Shown here one piece after another: positions 1-12,250 of a DNA stretch of 64,000 bases (position 1 is the first letter of the stretch; each line of letters starts with the position of its first letter). The notes beneath the pieces were generated by a model. The model did no database searches. It had not been told where the DNA came from and worked only from the letters and a program-made list of their open reading frames with translations. The DNA is from Piliocolobus tephrosceles. Taxonomy: Eukaryota; Chordata; Mammalia; Primates; Cercopithecidae. The translations under genes were made by a program, and so were the position numbers. Location: positions 103,436,414 through 103,500,413 of the forward strand of contig NC_045436.1 of the NCBI RefSeq assembly GCF_002776525.5, in the 5' to 3' direction.

Positions 1-187
1 GGGCAGTATTGCTGTGTATTTTGTATCTGTAGACTAAGAAACTATTTCCACACAGCCAAATAATCTAGGCATGAACAGATAGATATAAGCAGCTAGGTTA
101 ACAGTCTAATTGGTTTTATCGCTCTTATTAAGTCACTCACAAAATTTTAAAACGTCTCCTCCAAATCTTCTTTACTTATTCACAGCA

Positions 188-190
<3 letters not shown>
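1..190. other. AT-rich sequence, nothing recognised
   Basis: Non-repetitive left edge of the window. Its last bases (cacagcacca plus T) form the left target-site copy of the Alu that follows. Confidence 0.5.
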
Positions 191-221
<31 letters not shown>

Positions 222-510
222 AGATGGAGTCTCGCTCTGTCGCCCAGGCTGGAGCACAGTGGCCGGATCTCGGATCTCGGCTCACTGCAAGCTCCGCCTC
301 CCGGGTTTACGCCATTCTCCTGCCTCAGCCTCCCGAGTAGCTGGGACTACAGACGCTCGCCATCTCGCCCGGCTAGTTTTTTTGTATTTTTTAGTAGACA
401 CGGGGTTTCACTGTGTTAGCCAGGATGGTCTCGATTTCCTGACCTCGTGATCCGCCCGTCTCAGCCTCCCAAAGTGCTGGGATTACAGGCTTGAGCCACC
501 GCGCCCGGCC
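191..510 (-). mobile_element. AluY, apparently Old World monkey AluYR lineage, reverse
   Basis: Full-length Alu in reverse orientation, from a T run of about 30 to the 5' end at gcgcccggcc. Bases typical of cercopithecoid young Alus are visible: ggccggatctc, the tcgcccggctag block, ttttttag, and gcttgagccacc. A 9-bp piece (ggatctcgg) is partly repeated at 265-280. The target site tcacagcaccattttt flanks both ends, and the sequence is little diverged, so this is one of the youngest insertions here. Confidence 0.95.
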
Positions 511-1120
511 TCACAGCACCATTTTTATAGAACATTCTGTCCTAATGATTTTATAGAACATTCTGTCTAATTTAATTACTTTAAAATATATTTTTAAAAA
601 TTACAAATTATTCTATTTCAGAATCTAAAGGTAAATAACAGATATTCAATTTTCAGCTATTTTAATGCCATATTGTAGGTGGTTCTATTTTGTTTTTATT
701 TGTGTTTGGTGCTTTTTTTTGCTAAAGAAAATACAAAAGACATCCAACAAAATTACCTCTCAAAAAAAGATTTTTTTCAAAAGCTATACAAGATACTTTC
801 TACTCTATAAAGATATTTTAATATGATCACATTTTAAAACATAAGCAAAACATAAACTGATGATAGGAGATTTAAAAAGCAAAAAATGAAAGAGCTTATT
901 TTAAAAGTGAGCTTTGCTCATGTTGCTCCTGGCATTTCCTTAAAAGTAGAAAAAAATGTTTCTAGCGCTGTTTATAATGGTTTTAAAAGAAGGAAAGAAG
1001 CAGCTACTCTCATATGCATTTGTACTAACTGGCAATGATGTCCCAGTCATGGTTTAGTTGTATACAAATAAGGTCCCTGAAGTCCTATATTAATGGTTTC
1101 CCATTAAAACAGGCCAATCA
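511..1120. other. Unique AT-rich sequence with a short direct repeat
   Basis: No gene or dispersed repeat recognised. A 17-bp direct repeat (ttatagaacattctgtc) occurs twice about 25 bp apart near 525-567. Confidence 0.5.
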
Positions 1121-1431
1121 GGCTGGGTTCGGTGGCTCACTCCTGTAATCCCAGCACTTTGGGAGGCCGAGGCGGGCAGATCACGAGGTCAGGAGTAGGA
1201 GCCCAGCCTAGTCAACATAGTGAAACCTCGTCTCTACTAAAAATAGAAAAATAATTAGCCAGGCATGGTGGCAGGCACCTGTAATCCCAGCTACTTGGGA
1301 GGCTGAGGCAAGAAGAATCACTCAAACCTGGGAGGTGAAGGTTGAAGTGAGCCGAGATTGCACCGCTGCACTACAGCCTGGGCAACAGTGCCAGACTCCA
1401 TCGAAACAAAACAAAACAAAACAAAACAAAA
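1121..1431 (+). mobile_element. Alu (S-type), forward
   Basis: Complete dimeric Alu from ggctgggttcggtggctc, with a tail evolved into (AAAAC)n at about 1403-1431. The target site aacaggccaatca upstream and aacaagccaatca downstream differ by one base. Confidence 0.95.
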
Positions 1432-2466
1432 ATAACAAGCCAATCAAACAACCTGAGTGCCTCTCCTGTTCAGGCATGTGGTTAAGAGACGCATGGAGGC
1501 ACAAAATACAGCTCCTGCCTCCAAGGAAATCACAACAGAGGTTAGGGTATGACATGAATGTTAAAAAAAAAAAAAAAAATTGAAATTATACAAAGGAAAC
1601 ATAACAAATACAAGAACTAGTATAAGAAACAATGCTTCTCTTGAAATTATGTATTTTGGTGTTGGTTATTTTGAGGTTTGCTGGTAGAGGAGCTGGGCTT
1701 ACAGGATGGATAAGTTTGTAGAAAAATAGAAAATGAGGAGCATGAGAACTCATGAAAAATCAGTCGGACACTCAGAAGAAAGAGGGCCGCATAGCACAGT
1801 TTTAATATTTGCAACACTAAATGATTCTTAACAAGGAAGCAGACTCCCAATCCTGCCTATCCATTCCTGGAAACTGGGCATCACGTCCCTGAGGAGGAAT
1901 TTAGCCCTGATTCCCTAGCTTGCCCTCTCTTTTCCACTTGGGAAAAGGACACAGTGAAAAAAGCAGGTATCTCTATTACTGTGTTCGCTACCTCCTCCTT
2001 CACCACCCCTAGGAAATCTATAGAATTATATGAGAACAAAACAATACAAATAAAAACCTACCCCTGACTTGACTTTAACTTACATCAAATTGCCTTTAAC
2101 AGTAAATGTTCAATTGCTGACATGCCTATTTTCTTAGCCAACTGGACTGTCAGGCTACAGGGGAAGGGACTGGGTTTTGGAATCATAGTAGCTAGCCTCA
2201 TACTGCAGAGCCAGGTTAGGCATTAGAATAATCTGCAGGACTTGGAAACATATAGATTCTTGCCACCTGATAGAAATTTTCCCTCCAACAAACTTCTCCA
2301 GGACTTTGTTTAGCATGAAGAACATTCTTCTATGTATTACACTTAGTTTGGTACTCTGTAGCCAATTAGATTATTATGAGATTATTCACAAGTTCAAGGG
2401 CTATGTTTTATTCACTTTTTATGTCTTTCATCCTGTGTAATATGAAAGCAGGTACACGGGATGTAC

Positions 2467-2471
<5 letters not shown>
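1432..2471. other. Unique sequence, no gene seen
   Basis: Mostly non-repetitive. A homopolymer A run at 1562-1579 is the only simple repeat. Short open frames are present on both strands but show no recognisable domain. Confidence 0.5.
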
Positions 2472-2497
<26 letters not shown>

Positions 2498-3026
2498 TTA
2501 GAGATAAGGTCTCACTCTGTCACCCAGGATGGAGTACAGTTGTGTGAGCACAGCTCATTGCAGCCTTGAACTCCTGGACTGAAGGGATCCTCTTGCCTCA
2601 GCCTCCTGAGTAACTGGGAACCACAGGCGCACAGCACCATGCCCAGCATATATATATATATAATAGGTACAGATACTACTATGTATTATGTATACACATA
2701 TGTATATATGTATATATAATACATATACTACTATATAATACATATACATACATATATACACACATATGACTATTATATATACATATATGTATATATACCA
2801 CCATATATTATATATACCATTATATATTATATATACAGATATACATATTATATATGTGTATATATATAACCAGTATATGTGTGTGTGTGTGTATATATAT
2901 ATAGTAGTTACTGGGGTCTCTCGTCATCTTGCCCAGGCTGGTCTCAAATTCCTGGTATTAAGTGATTCTTCTGCCTCGGCCTCTTGAAGTACTGGGATTA
3001 TAGGCATGAGTCATCATGCCCAGTCA
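2472..3026 (-). mobile_element. AluJ-like, reverse, split by an AT microsatellite
   Basis: The right arm (2472-2646, after a 26-base T run) and left arm (2903-3026) of one old reverse Alu are separated by about 255 bp of TA/TG-rich repeat. The repeat lies where the A-rich linker between the two arms would be, so the linker seems to have expanded. Confidence 0.85.
2647..2902. repeat. Compound (TA)n/(TATG)n/(TG)n microsatellite inside an Alu
   Basis: Interrupted alternating purine-pyrimidine tract with TA, TATATG and, near 2878-2892, GT units. Probably length-variable and prone to hairpins or Z-form. Confidence 0.9.
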
Positions 3027-3530
3027 CTGGTTAAATTTATAAGCTTCTCTACTTTTCACGTTTTCCTGGGCACAAATTTACTGATATCTGACAATGACAA
3101 CCACTTTAAGGATGAAAGCACCTTGCTTTAACCTCACACTCGTATTTAAAAGTTGTTTGGAATTAATAGTGGCGAGCATTGAGACTGGATTAAAGAAGGC
3201 TTCTGAAAATGGAGGGCACATTTAGACTTGTCTAGCTGTGTAATGGAGGCAGGCATATGATATTCTGTACCACCTGGCTAATTCCCTCTAATGATTGGAA
3301 AACCTATTAACAATTCTCTGAAATAAGGACTTAAACAAAGGGCATGCATGGGGAAAGATGTATTTTTAAAAGACTAAAGAACCATTTGAAAAAGCAGCAA
3401 TACATAATGAAAAATATCCCAAACCAATATGAAAGATGATTCAAGTCTCTTTTGTTACAAGTTGTTCTGAAGTCCTGTCAGTCAGGATTGTCATAGCTAC
3501 AAGTAACTTCTTGGTTTGCCTCTAACATGT

Positions 3531-3580
3531 GGAGGGTGGAGGATGGAGGGGTTAGGGATGGAGGATGGAGGGTTTAGGAG
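3531..3580. repeat. Short GGATGGAGGG-type minisatellite
   Basis: Imperfect copies of ggaggatggagg, with purines dominating the + strand, over about 50 bp. Confidence 0.75.
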
Positions 3581-3610
3581 AGAGTTCAGTCATCTGCTTC
3601 CTAGCTCAAC

Positions 3611-3669
3611 CTCTCTCTCTCTCTCTGTATGTGTGTGCGTGTGCGCGCGTGTGTGTCTTCTCTCTCTCC
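3611..3669. repeat. (CT)n-(GT/GC)n-(CT)n compound microsatellite
   Basis: CT repeat, then alternating purine-pyrimidine with a gtgcgcgcgtgtgtgt core, then CT again. The middle has Z-DNA-forming potential. Confidence 0.85.
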
Positions 3670-4641
3670 TTAAATACTGGGGTAGCATTTAACAACCAAT
3701 ATCAATATGCTAAAGACCCATTCTCCTTGAATTTGTGCTCCAAGAGTACTAATTTTTTGCTCTCATTTAGGAAATTCTATTCACATTTTGTGACTTGGGT
3801 CTTACACCTTTCTCACACATGTAGAGTGAGTATGTGACTGAGATTAAAAACAGAATCCTAAAAATTCATAGATTCTGGGACTATGGGATTCAAAATCAAG
3901 CAAATAACCATTCCAAGGAACATAAGCCAGACTCCTTGCTTCTCCAGGATTGAAGCTTAATGCCAAATATGTTTGAACTGTGGTATTACAAGTAAAGTAC
4001 TCTGGGGTCTTACAAAATGAAAAGCACTTTTCAAGTAGAAAATGGCTTCCATATTTTTCTACAAATATTTGGACAAAGCTGAATTCATCTGTGATAATCA
4101 AAACAAACACACTGGAACCACTGGAAACAGATGCATCTACAAATGGATGAATTCCTTAAAAAGAATGTGTTTTTTTTTTTTTAATATGGAGGATGAAAAT
4201 CACCTACCAAACAACAATTCTGTAGCTCTTAGTAGCAACCATAGGCAAATCTTGGGATTTAGAACTTGAAAAGATGCTAGGAATTAAATAATCTGTTAGT
4301 TATCAGTCTTGATACCATACTGCTCTGTTATATGCTACAACTTAATAGTTGCTAATTCATGATAAAGTAGTGTCATTTGTAAGAGATTTGCTTATTGATA
4401 ATTAAAGTTGATTTAAGTTTATTTTTACTTAAGTTTTGGCATGTTTCCTTGAATGGGAACCAGGATGACATTAGAGTCATTGCACTCTTGTGCTAACTTG
4501 CAGTCAGTCTTATTTGGCCTGTGTGTCTTATCGCAAAAGAAAAAAAAAAAAAAAGATTTGAGAACTATTCCTCCTGTACAACAGTTCTGCTTCTCTTCTC
4601 TGTGGGTTTTGTTTCATCGACTCTTTCTTTTCTGTTTGTTT

Positions 4642-4871
4642 TCTTTTGTTTTGTTTTTGAGACAGGATCTCGCTCTGTCACCTAGGCTAGAGTACAGTGG
4701 TACAATCATGGCTCACTGCTGGTTCAGCCTTCTGGGTTCAAGTGATCCTCCTGCCTCATCCTCCCAAGCATCTGGAACTAACATGCTCAGCCTTTTTTTT
4801 TTTTGAGATGGGATCTCACCTTGGCTCCCCAAAGTGCTGGGATTATAGGAGTGAGTCACCACATCTGGTCC
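4642..4871 (-). mobile_element. AluJ-like, reverse, internally deleted
   Basis: Reverse Alu running from a T-rich tail to the diverged 5' end at catctggtcc. A second T run at about 4793-4804 is followed by gagatgggatctcacc. Much of the left arm is missing, giving about 230 bp in place of about 300. Confidence 0.85.
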
Positions 4872-5465
4872 CCTCATTGGTTCTTTCAAATGCTTGATTT
4901 GAAGTCCCTTTGTCTTTCTCTCAGTTTCACCTCCAAGGTCCCAGACCTCTTTTATTCCCCTAAATATCTTCTTAAAGGCAGTGCATGATTTTTTTTTTAG
5001 CTGAATTATATGATAATTTGACAACACTGTCTTTCCTTTGCTTTCGATTTCTTTCTGATGAATCTGAATTTCAGAAACATTTATCATTGCTTAGAGATTC
5101 AGATTCTCTCATTTTAACTGAGATCTGGAATCCCTGATAATGCACTAATTCTGTACAAAGGCAACATTGTTTCAGAACTTCCATCTCCAGGCCCCCTATA
5201 AACCATGAGGTTTATAAAATTTTACATAATTTAGGTTCCTGTGTGAAATTTCACAATATCTAAATTTTAACAAGTTAAATCGATATGCTAAAGATTACAG
5301 AAATTATCTGTTGCTTATAACCTATGTGCAAAATGGCACTAAAATATAACAAAATTTAAGACAATTGTTTTTGCTTCCTAAGAAATGTACAGGCTAGCTA
5401 GTGATATTTTAAAAACTTGAAAATAATTCATAATAGAGAACACATAAACATTAAATAACAGCACA
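4872..5465. other. Unique AT-rich sequence, nothing recognised
   Basis: No gene, RNA or repeat family recognised. Confidence 0.4.
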
Positions 5466-5605
5466 TACTTTGGAGTCACAAAAATCAGGGATTGAAACTT
5501 GTCACAAACCTCAGTTTCCACATCTGTTAATTTGATTTAATCAAATAACCTATTTTCATGGTATTATTGTGAAAATTGACCTAACACCTTCTTATCTGAT
5601 GCCGA
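5466..5605 (+). mobile_element. MIR SINE fragment, forward
   Basis: Shows the MIR order tactttggagtca, then cctcagtttccacatctgt, then a decayed attattgtgaaaattga block. The segment between the first two is shortened. Confidence 0.7.
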
Positions 5606-7079
5606 CATTCAATTAACCAATTCAATATATATCTATATCAATCTATACATCTATACATATAGTGCACACACTTTTCACTTTTTTTCTCAAACACTTAAAC
5701 AGTAATTTGCTAATTCTGTTATTCAGATATTCGGGTTGCATGTTCCATTCAACTAGTGAGCAAAATCAAGCTCAAGCTTAGCTGGATAGACAGGCTGAAT
5801 TAATTAGTTTTCCTTTGCTTATTTTCCTCCTCCTTCTCCTCTCTTCTGTGCTCCCTCATTTTCTCCCGCTCTCCAGGTTGCACGATAAGAGCGAGACATC
5901 ATCAATATCTCAGCCCAGTGACTGCCTATCTCTTCTGGGAGAAAGCAGACTTTTAGCCAGCTGCCAGCCTCTGCCTCCGAGGTTGAGGACAATTGCTCAT
6001 TCTGTGCCCTGGTGGCCAAATCCTGCCAAACAGCGGCAGATGGTGTCTTCCCCACAGACCTTCTACAAGTCACATGGCAATTGGCCTGGGTGAATGTTCC
6101 AGCTCCTTTATGGCTGGTCTATCCCAGTCTGCCCGCCTTTCCACTCCCTCCCCGACTCTGGCAAATAGAACATAGACATTTAATCACTGTCACTTTTTCC
6201 ATAATCCCCTCATTGGAGAAGAGAGTTTTTAAAGAGTAGATCTTTTTATTTGGTTTTGGTCTTTGAACTACATAATCATACCACATAGAATGGTGTCAGA
6301 TGCTCTAGTAACATGCAACTACAACATGAAATATGAAAAAAAAATTACCAGTGTCTGTAAAAAAATGATTTGCCTAATAATCTTTTTCTCTCCTATATTC
6401 ATGGAATGGAGCTGTGATTTTATAAATTTAAGCACTAAAATTTCACTAGGCCCTGAAACAAATTCAGTTTCTCTCTCACCTTTCAGCCAGTTTCAACATT
6501 GTTGCCCTCCCTCCAACTCCAGGGAAAGAAAATGACCCACATTCAGGTAACTGAGGCAGTGAGTTCTTCTGCTCATCACAGTTGCCATCATCTACCAGCT
6601 TTTTGGCATTCCTGCCTGTCCCCAAGCCACACACATGCCCAAGTGAACAAAACTGAATCTAAAAATAAAAATAAAAATGCAGAAGTCATACTCAGAGAGC
6701 TGGAAGTTTAACACATATAATGATATTGCTGTAAAAGGATTTGTATTCAGAGATATTTCTGAAAATGAAAACAAAAACCCTGTTTATTTATTTATTTTTT
6801 TTAAAACCCTCCCTTTTCTTTACTTCTGGGTAATTTAATAAGATAGCACCATCTATAGGATGTTCCCATCCTTTTCCTAACAGCAAAAGCCATTCTAGCC
6901 CCATCTCTAGGATGGTCTTAATATTGTTTTCTGTTGTCTTTTTCTTCTCTCTTGTGCCTAATGGGAAACAACCACCTCTCTGGTGCCGAAGGGAGGAAAA
7001 TCTCTAAGTGTCGTGCTTTTTTAGATTTTTCTGAAAGAACAGCAAAATGGTTATGTGAAAGGGACCCTGTGTTTGCTAT
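5606..7079. other. Unique sequence, no gene seen
   Basis: Short open frames at 5815-6093 (+) and 5819-6073 (-) overlap on opposite strands and show no family features. A (TTTA)n run lies at 6783-6799. No transposon recognised. Confidence 0.4.
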
Positions 7080-7225
7080 TTCACTGGCCGGTGACCTAGG
7101 GCAAGTTACTTTAACTTGAAGCTTCAATTTCTTTGTAAAATGAAGAGAATAATGTCCTTAACTCATAGCATTGTTAAATCAAATTAAATAATATGAGCAC
7201 TGTTAAATTAAAGAATATAATAATG
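7080..7225 (+). mobile_element. MIR SINE, forward
   Basis: Contains the MIR core tgacctagggcaagttact followed by a tttctttgtaaaatgaaga block and attgttaaatcaaattaaa. Very diverged. Confidence 0.8.
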
Positions 7226-7524
7226 AACAGAATGAATACTCAAAAAAGTTAGCTTTCATTACTACTCTTTTAAGCACAGGGAATCTGTGTTTCTGGGATA
7301 GTGTAGGACTATTGAGATGCATCTATAAGACAACAGTATATTGTTAAATATTCTCTGAAGTGAGCATGATGGCAAGGAGGAGCTTGTAGGAGCTTGTTTC
7401 ATGGTGAAATAAGCCATGTGTTACAAAAATATGCAAAGAAGGACATCATCTTCCACTCACATGAAGGAAAGAAGGACAAGAAGAGAAATGATGATAAGAA
7501 ATATAATAGTCCTCATATTTTATT

Positions 7525-8640
7525 CATTTTTATTGAGTGCCAACCACAAGCAAGCACACAGTAAATAAATGGTAAATAAAACAGGTAAAAGGCAGCTAAA
7601 CAAACTATTAAATTCAGAATAGAAAGCTCTGTAATAGATATGAAAAAGATGAATAATGAAGAACATCGGCTGGGTGAGGTGACTCACCCCCTATAATCCC
7701 AGCACTTTGGGAGGTGGAAGCAGGCAGATCACTTGAGGTCAGGAGTTCGAGAGCAGCCTGGCCAACATGGCGAAACCCTGTCTCTACCAAAAATACAAAA
7801 ATTAGCAAGGCATGGTGGTGGGCACCTATAATCCCAGCTACTCAGGAGGCTAAGGCAGGAGAATTGCCTGAACTCAGGATGGGGAGGTTGCAATGAGACG
7901 AGATCACTGGACTCCAGCACTCCAGTCTGGGTGACAGAGGAAGACTCCATCTCAAAAATAAAGAAACAAACAAACAACCCCCACCCCCCAAAAAAGAAAA
8001 AAACACAACAACAGCAACAAAAAGAATATCCCAGATCGGGGGTAGGTACTTTCAATAGAAGTTCGCCTCTGGGAAGAAAGCATTTAAATAGAGGTTTGAA
8101 TGATAATAGCCAAACAAACGAACAAAACAAAACCCAAAGGCATGTAGTCTATAAGGAGGGGGTCCAGCATGCATGAAAGGCCTCGATCTGAAAAATCTTC
8201 GGACATTCGTGAACTGTGTGGCAAGTCTGTGTGGCTGGAGCATGGGAGCAAAGGGCGATAGGGGATGGGATCCTGTAGGCTATAAGACTGAACTTGGCGT
8301 TTTCACTATATGGAGAGTGTGATGGGAAGCTTTTGAAGGCTTTACACAACCAGTTAGCATATTTTAAAATGATCTTTCTGGAATTTGGAAGAAAATGGGC
8401 TCTAGAAGGATTAAGTGCAGAAATCTGATGGAAAGACGATTTGGTATGCATGAGAATGAAGAAACAGGAGATAGAGAGAAGAAAAATGAGTAGAGATATA
8501 TTTTGGAAGCAGAATCAACACCACTGGTTGATGACTGGATGTCAGATGTGAGAAACAGAGAGGATGCAAGGATTATGCCCTGACTTATGGCAAGTCTGAA
8601 GCTTTTCATTCAGTTAAATGCATATTGACCACCTGAAGAT
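7525..8640 (-). mobile_element. LINE-2 3' portion, reverse, interrupted by an Alu
   Basis: Read on the minus strand this follows the end of LINE-2. The tattgagtgccaacc block near 7525, ggctggagcatggga near 8232, gtgatgggaagctttt near 8319, and gatatattttggaagcagaatc near 8496 are in the reverse-complement order of the family. The Alu at 7668-8021 sits inside. No intact reading frame. Confidence 0.75.
7668..8021 (+). mobile_element. Alu (S-type), forward, inside LINE-2
   Basis: Complete Alu with a long A/C-rich degenerate tail (about 7952-8021). The target site aagaacatc upstream and aagaatatc downstream. Confidence 0.92.
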
Positions 8641-9044
8641 GGAAATGCATAGAAGAGTTCTGACTAGACTCAAATTACAAAGCCTATGGGGAGAGGGAGG
8701 CAAGCAAGAAGAGAGCTGGGTGGGGGAGCCCAAGCAGTCCTCCTGGCCTGAAGCTAGGAAAGGGGCAAGGCCATGGCAAGAAAATCAGTCAACAGAGGAG
8801 TCAGATGTGGCATGGTCTCTAAATGCTTCTTTTATTTTCAAGGTTTTAATAACATCAAAAGGCAATCCATGTTCTCAGGCTAGAACTTGGGGATCCTCCC
8901 TCCAGCTAAAATAGACAGCAGGCGGCAGACAAGAGAATTATTGAAAATTAAAGAATGAGACTTTTTAAGAAACATGTCTGGTCTTATGCCATCTGCAGCT
9001 GACTCAACCAGAGGGAGAAAATCTCATAATTCAAAAAATGAAAA
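8641..9044. other. Unique sequence between LINE-2 and L1
   Basis: No gene or repeat recognised. The open frame at 8618-8914 (+) has no recognisable domain. Confidence 0.4.
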
Positions 9045-9660
9045 TGATACCAAGACAATCCAATGGGGGAAAAAAAAAACACCATTCAACACATGGTGCT
9101 GGAAAAACTAGACAATCCACATGCAAAAAATGAAGTTAGATTCCTTTCTTACACCATTCACAAAAACATTAATTCAAGGTGAATAATAGACATAAGTGTA
9201 AGAGCTAAATTACAAAACTCTTAAAAGAACACACGGAGATAAATCTTCATGACCTTGATTTAGGCAAAGCGTGCTTAGACATGACAGAAGGTGATCAAAG
9301 ACAAAAGAGATACATTGGATTTTATCAAAATTAAAAACTTCCGTGGTTCAAGGACACCATCAGTAAAGTAAAAGAACAACTCACGGGATAGGAGAAAATA
9401 TTCATAGGTCTTATATCCGACAAGAGGTTTGTACCTAGACTATATAAAGAACTCTTACAACCTGACAATAATAATAATAGAAAAAAAAAAACAAATGAAA
9501 ACTAGGTTTTGAAAAGACATTTCTCCAAAGCAGATATATGCAAATGGTCAAAGGCACATGAAAAGAGAGTCAATATTAATTAGCATTAGGGAAATGCAAA
9601 TAAACCACAATGAGATACCACTTCCTATCCACTAGGGTGGCCATAATAAAAAAGACAGAT
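9045..9660 (+). mobile_element. L1 ORF2 3' part, forward, truncated at both ends
   Basis: Begins near ccaagacaatccaatgggg and runs in L1 order through ggtgctggaaaaact, gattttatcaaaattaaaaa and aatgagataccact, ending at aaaagacagat where an Alu starts. The last part of ORF2 and the 3' UTR are absent. Frameshifts and stops throughout. Confidence 0.88.
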
Positions 9661-9877
9661 GCACTCTGGGAGGCCGAGGTGCACCTGAGGTCAAGAGTTC
9701 AAGACCAGCCTGGCCAACATGGTGAAACTCTGTCTCTACTAGAAATACAAAAATTAGCCAGGCATGGTGGCAGGCACCTTTAATCTCAGCTACTCGGGAG
9801 GCTAAGGCATGAGAATCGCTTGAACCTGGGAGGTGGAGGTTGCAGTGAGCCAAGATCATACCACTGTACTCCAGCCT
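9661..9877 (+). mobile_element. Alu fragment, forward, lacking both ends
   Basis: Starts about 35 bases into the family at gcactctgggaggccgag and stops at actccagccta with no A tail. It joins L1 on the left and unassigned sequence on the right. Confidence 0.9.
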
Positions 9878-10984
9878 ACATAAACCAAGCACACTAGGAA
9901 TGACAGTGGTATTCCTACTTATACTGACAAAATCAAGAAAATTTAATACTAATATAATCAAAGAGAATACGGAAGAGTGGAAAGACAGCTAAGTAGAATG
10001 TTGCTAAGTATGAGCCAGCTTCCTTCCTTTCACTGTAGTCCCTTTACATTGATCCTTTCAATACAATTTATTTACATTATGGGTTGGTGTTAGGATTCTA
10101 TCCTTTTCATATTTTCAAATAAGTAACCTGAAAGAAAGAGCAAATTTGCAAATGCCATGAAAGTAAGTAATGTAACAGCTCCAGTGTTCAAATATTTGTA
10201 AAAGTACAATATTATCATCTCCTTGTTGCTCCCAATTATTTTGAGCAGCAAGAACATGGCAATATTGCACTTTGCCTGGAGATGATATTTTCAGCCACAA
10301 TTAACATACTGAGCCATTGTGCTTGGCTCCTTCTGTGTAATTAAGTCAGTGACCATTAGACTGAGCCCACAACCAGTTTGCTGCCTAGAGTTCCCCATGC
10401 ACAATTAGTTCCATTAAGAGTCATCACATCAGTAGTATAGCAATGGTTTTGAGGCTTTGTGTTTCAGGCTGCTAATGAAATGGCACTGCTGGCTTCCAGG
10501 AAGTACAGGAGATATTCATGTCAAAGGAAGCAGAAATGAAATCCACTAGAGTCTACAGGTTAGCAAAGGGCTGAACAGAATGAGTGAATTTTTCATTTGG
10601 GCACCAGTTCATATGCACTAGGGAAAGGGGTCACTTATGACTCAGGTCTAGACTTCCAGCATTTAGAGAAGGAAGGTTATACCGTCATGCAAAAAACAAA
10701 CAAACAAACAAAACCATTATTTTTTCACCAGCACACAGATCATCTCATTTTTTTTTCCATTTAGTACCTTCACATCAATTGAATTTCACACATCAAGTAG
10801 GGGAAAGATGACAGAGAAGATGTTACTAAACATATCATTGAATTCGAACACTTTAGAAATAATGAGGTTTCATTAAAGAAAGGTGAGTTGAGGACAAGTT
10901 AGACACATATGATGGTAGACTAGTGGGATAGTTTATACTAATTTACACAGATCACCATCCTCATTTGGGTGACACTAGTTTACA
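9878..10984. other. Unassigned sequence
   Basis: No gene seen. A (CAAA)n run lies at 10690-10712. The L1 to the left does not resume here. Confidence 0.45.
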
Positions 10985-11100
10985 GACATTCACATACATT
11001 GTCCCATCTGTTAGCTCCACAGTGTAACATTCACTTAACTGTTGAGGAAGTGGATGCCACAAGAATTAGAGAAATTGCCCAAGAGATACAGTAGAAACAA
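10985..11100 (-). mobile_element. MIR-like SINE fragment, reverse
   Basis: Follows reverse MIR order: cattcacatacattgtccca, then gttgaggaagtggatg, then agaaattgcccaagagataca. Strongly diverged. Confidence 0.55.
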
Positions 11101-11429
11101 AAATCTCTTCTCCTCTACCTACTTACTAGTTTTGTATGTGCTCGATTGCTTCTGAAATGGACTTGATCAGCATTTCCTAGAGTGTTCAATGGAATTCCAC
11201 CTCCACAGGATGTTTATTGGAATGATAAACAATAGTTTCTTGATGATAAAAATTTGGCACATAGTATCTTGCTCATTGCTGATTCTTACTAAATGTTTGA
11301 TTAACTTAACCAAACTTTGAGTTCGAATTGAATCACAGAATCAGTGTAGCACTCAAGGACTTCTGATTAGTAACCCCAGAAGCTACCCATTTCTACATTA
11401 CACTAACTTCCTGTGTCTGCCTGCCTTCC
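11101..11429. other. Unassigned sequence with a CCTT run
   Basis: A short (CCTT)n tract ends it (about 11420-11442). The part at 11165-11245 looks faintly like an old DNA transposon but is too diverged to name. Confidence 0.35.
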
Positions 11430-12250
11430 TTCCTTCCTTCTTTTGTTCAACAAATATTTATAAATGGTTATGACATGTCAGGCAATTTGCTGTACAGTGC
11501 ACATAAGATGATGAGCAAAACAAAGTTCTAGCTCTCATGGAACTTACATTCTTGAGTGAGAGACAGACATTATTTATATAAGAAAAATGGCAAGAAGTAC
11601 AGATCATGGGCCTTCAAAGTGGGTTAAGACATCCTTTGAATGTGAGGGAGGATCAAGTTTCTTTTCTAAAGAAGCAGCAATTGACATACCATTTGAGAAA
11701 TGAGTAGTAGTTATCTTATGAATCTTGGAATGATGAGGTGGAGCCATTCTAAAAACAAGGAACAGCATATATAAAGGTTCTGTGGCTAGTGTGATGCATT
11801 GCACATTTGAGAAACTCAAAGAAAGTCAATGTGGTAGAGGTCAGAGAGCAAGAGAGAAAAATGAAATACATTGGGGGTAGTTACAGGATATAGCCCTGTA
11901 GACTGTGATAGATTTTTTTTTTTTTAATAGGAGGTGACTTGATCAGACTTGAATATTAAAAAATATCACTATATATGGGAGCTTTATGTACTTTTTAATG
12001 TAATGCTTTATAAACCTAAAACTGCTCTCAAAATTAAGTCTATTAAAAATATCACTCTGGCTACAGTGAACGGGAGATAATAGAGTGGGGAAAGACTAGA
12101 GTCTGAAGACAAGCTAAAAGAATATTGCAATGCTCCAGGACAAAGAGGACCAAGACTGAGTCCAAGGGCCCTCTGCCATGATGAGGTAAGGGAGAAGAAG
12201 AGAAACAAGTAATGGTGACTAAGACACAGAGACAATAGAGTAGGATGAAA
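11430..12250 (-). mobile_element. LINE-2 3' portion, reverse
   Basis: Starts with the reversed 3' end (caacaaatatttataaatgg) and continues through ctctcatggaacttacattct, aaggaacagcatatataaaggt, aatatcactctggctacag, and gaatattgcaatgctccagg, all in reversed LINE-2 order. Confidence 0.78.

Larger units (their letters stand above)
3027..4641. other. Unique sequence with two small simple repeats
   Basis: No gene or large transposon recognised. It contains a GGA-rich short minisatellite, a CT/GT tract and an A run near 4540-4555. Confidence 0.45.

Noticed and set aside
2647..2902. Tandem array considered as CRISPR-like or regulatory
   Set aside because: No conserved direct repeat with unique spacers; it is a plain AT-rich microsatellite in a primate genome.
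8618..8914. 98-codon open frame
   Set aside because: It starts in the tail of a LINE-2 copy and has no recognisable motif.
11165..11245. Possible old hAT-like DNA transposon
   Set aside because: A few phrases (cctagagtgttcaatggaat) look familiar, but no inverted ends or target site are visible.
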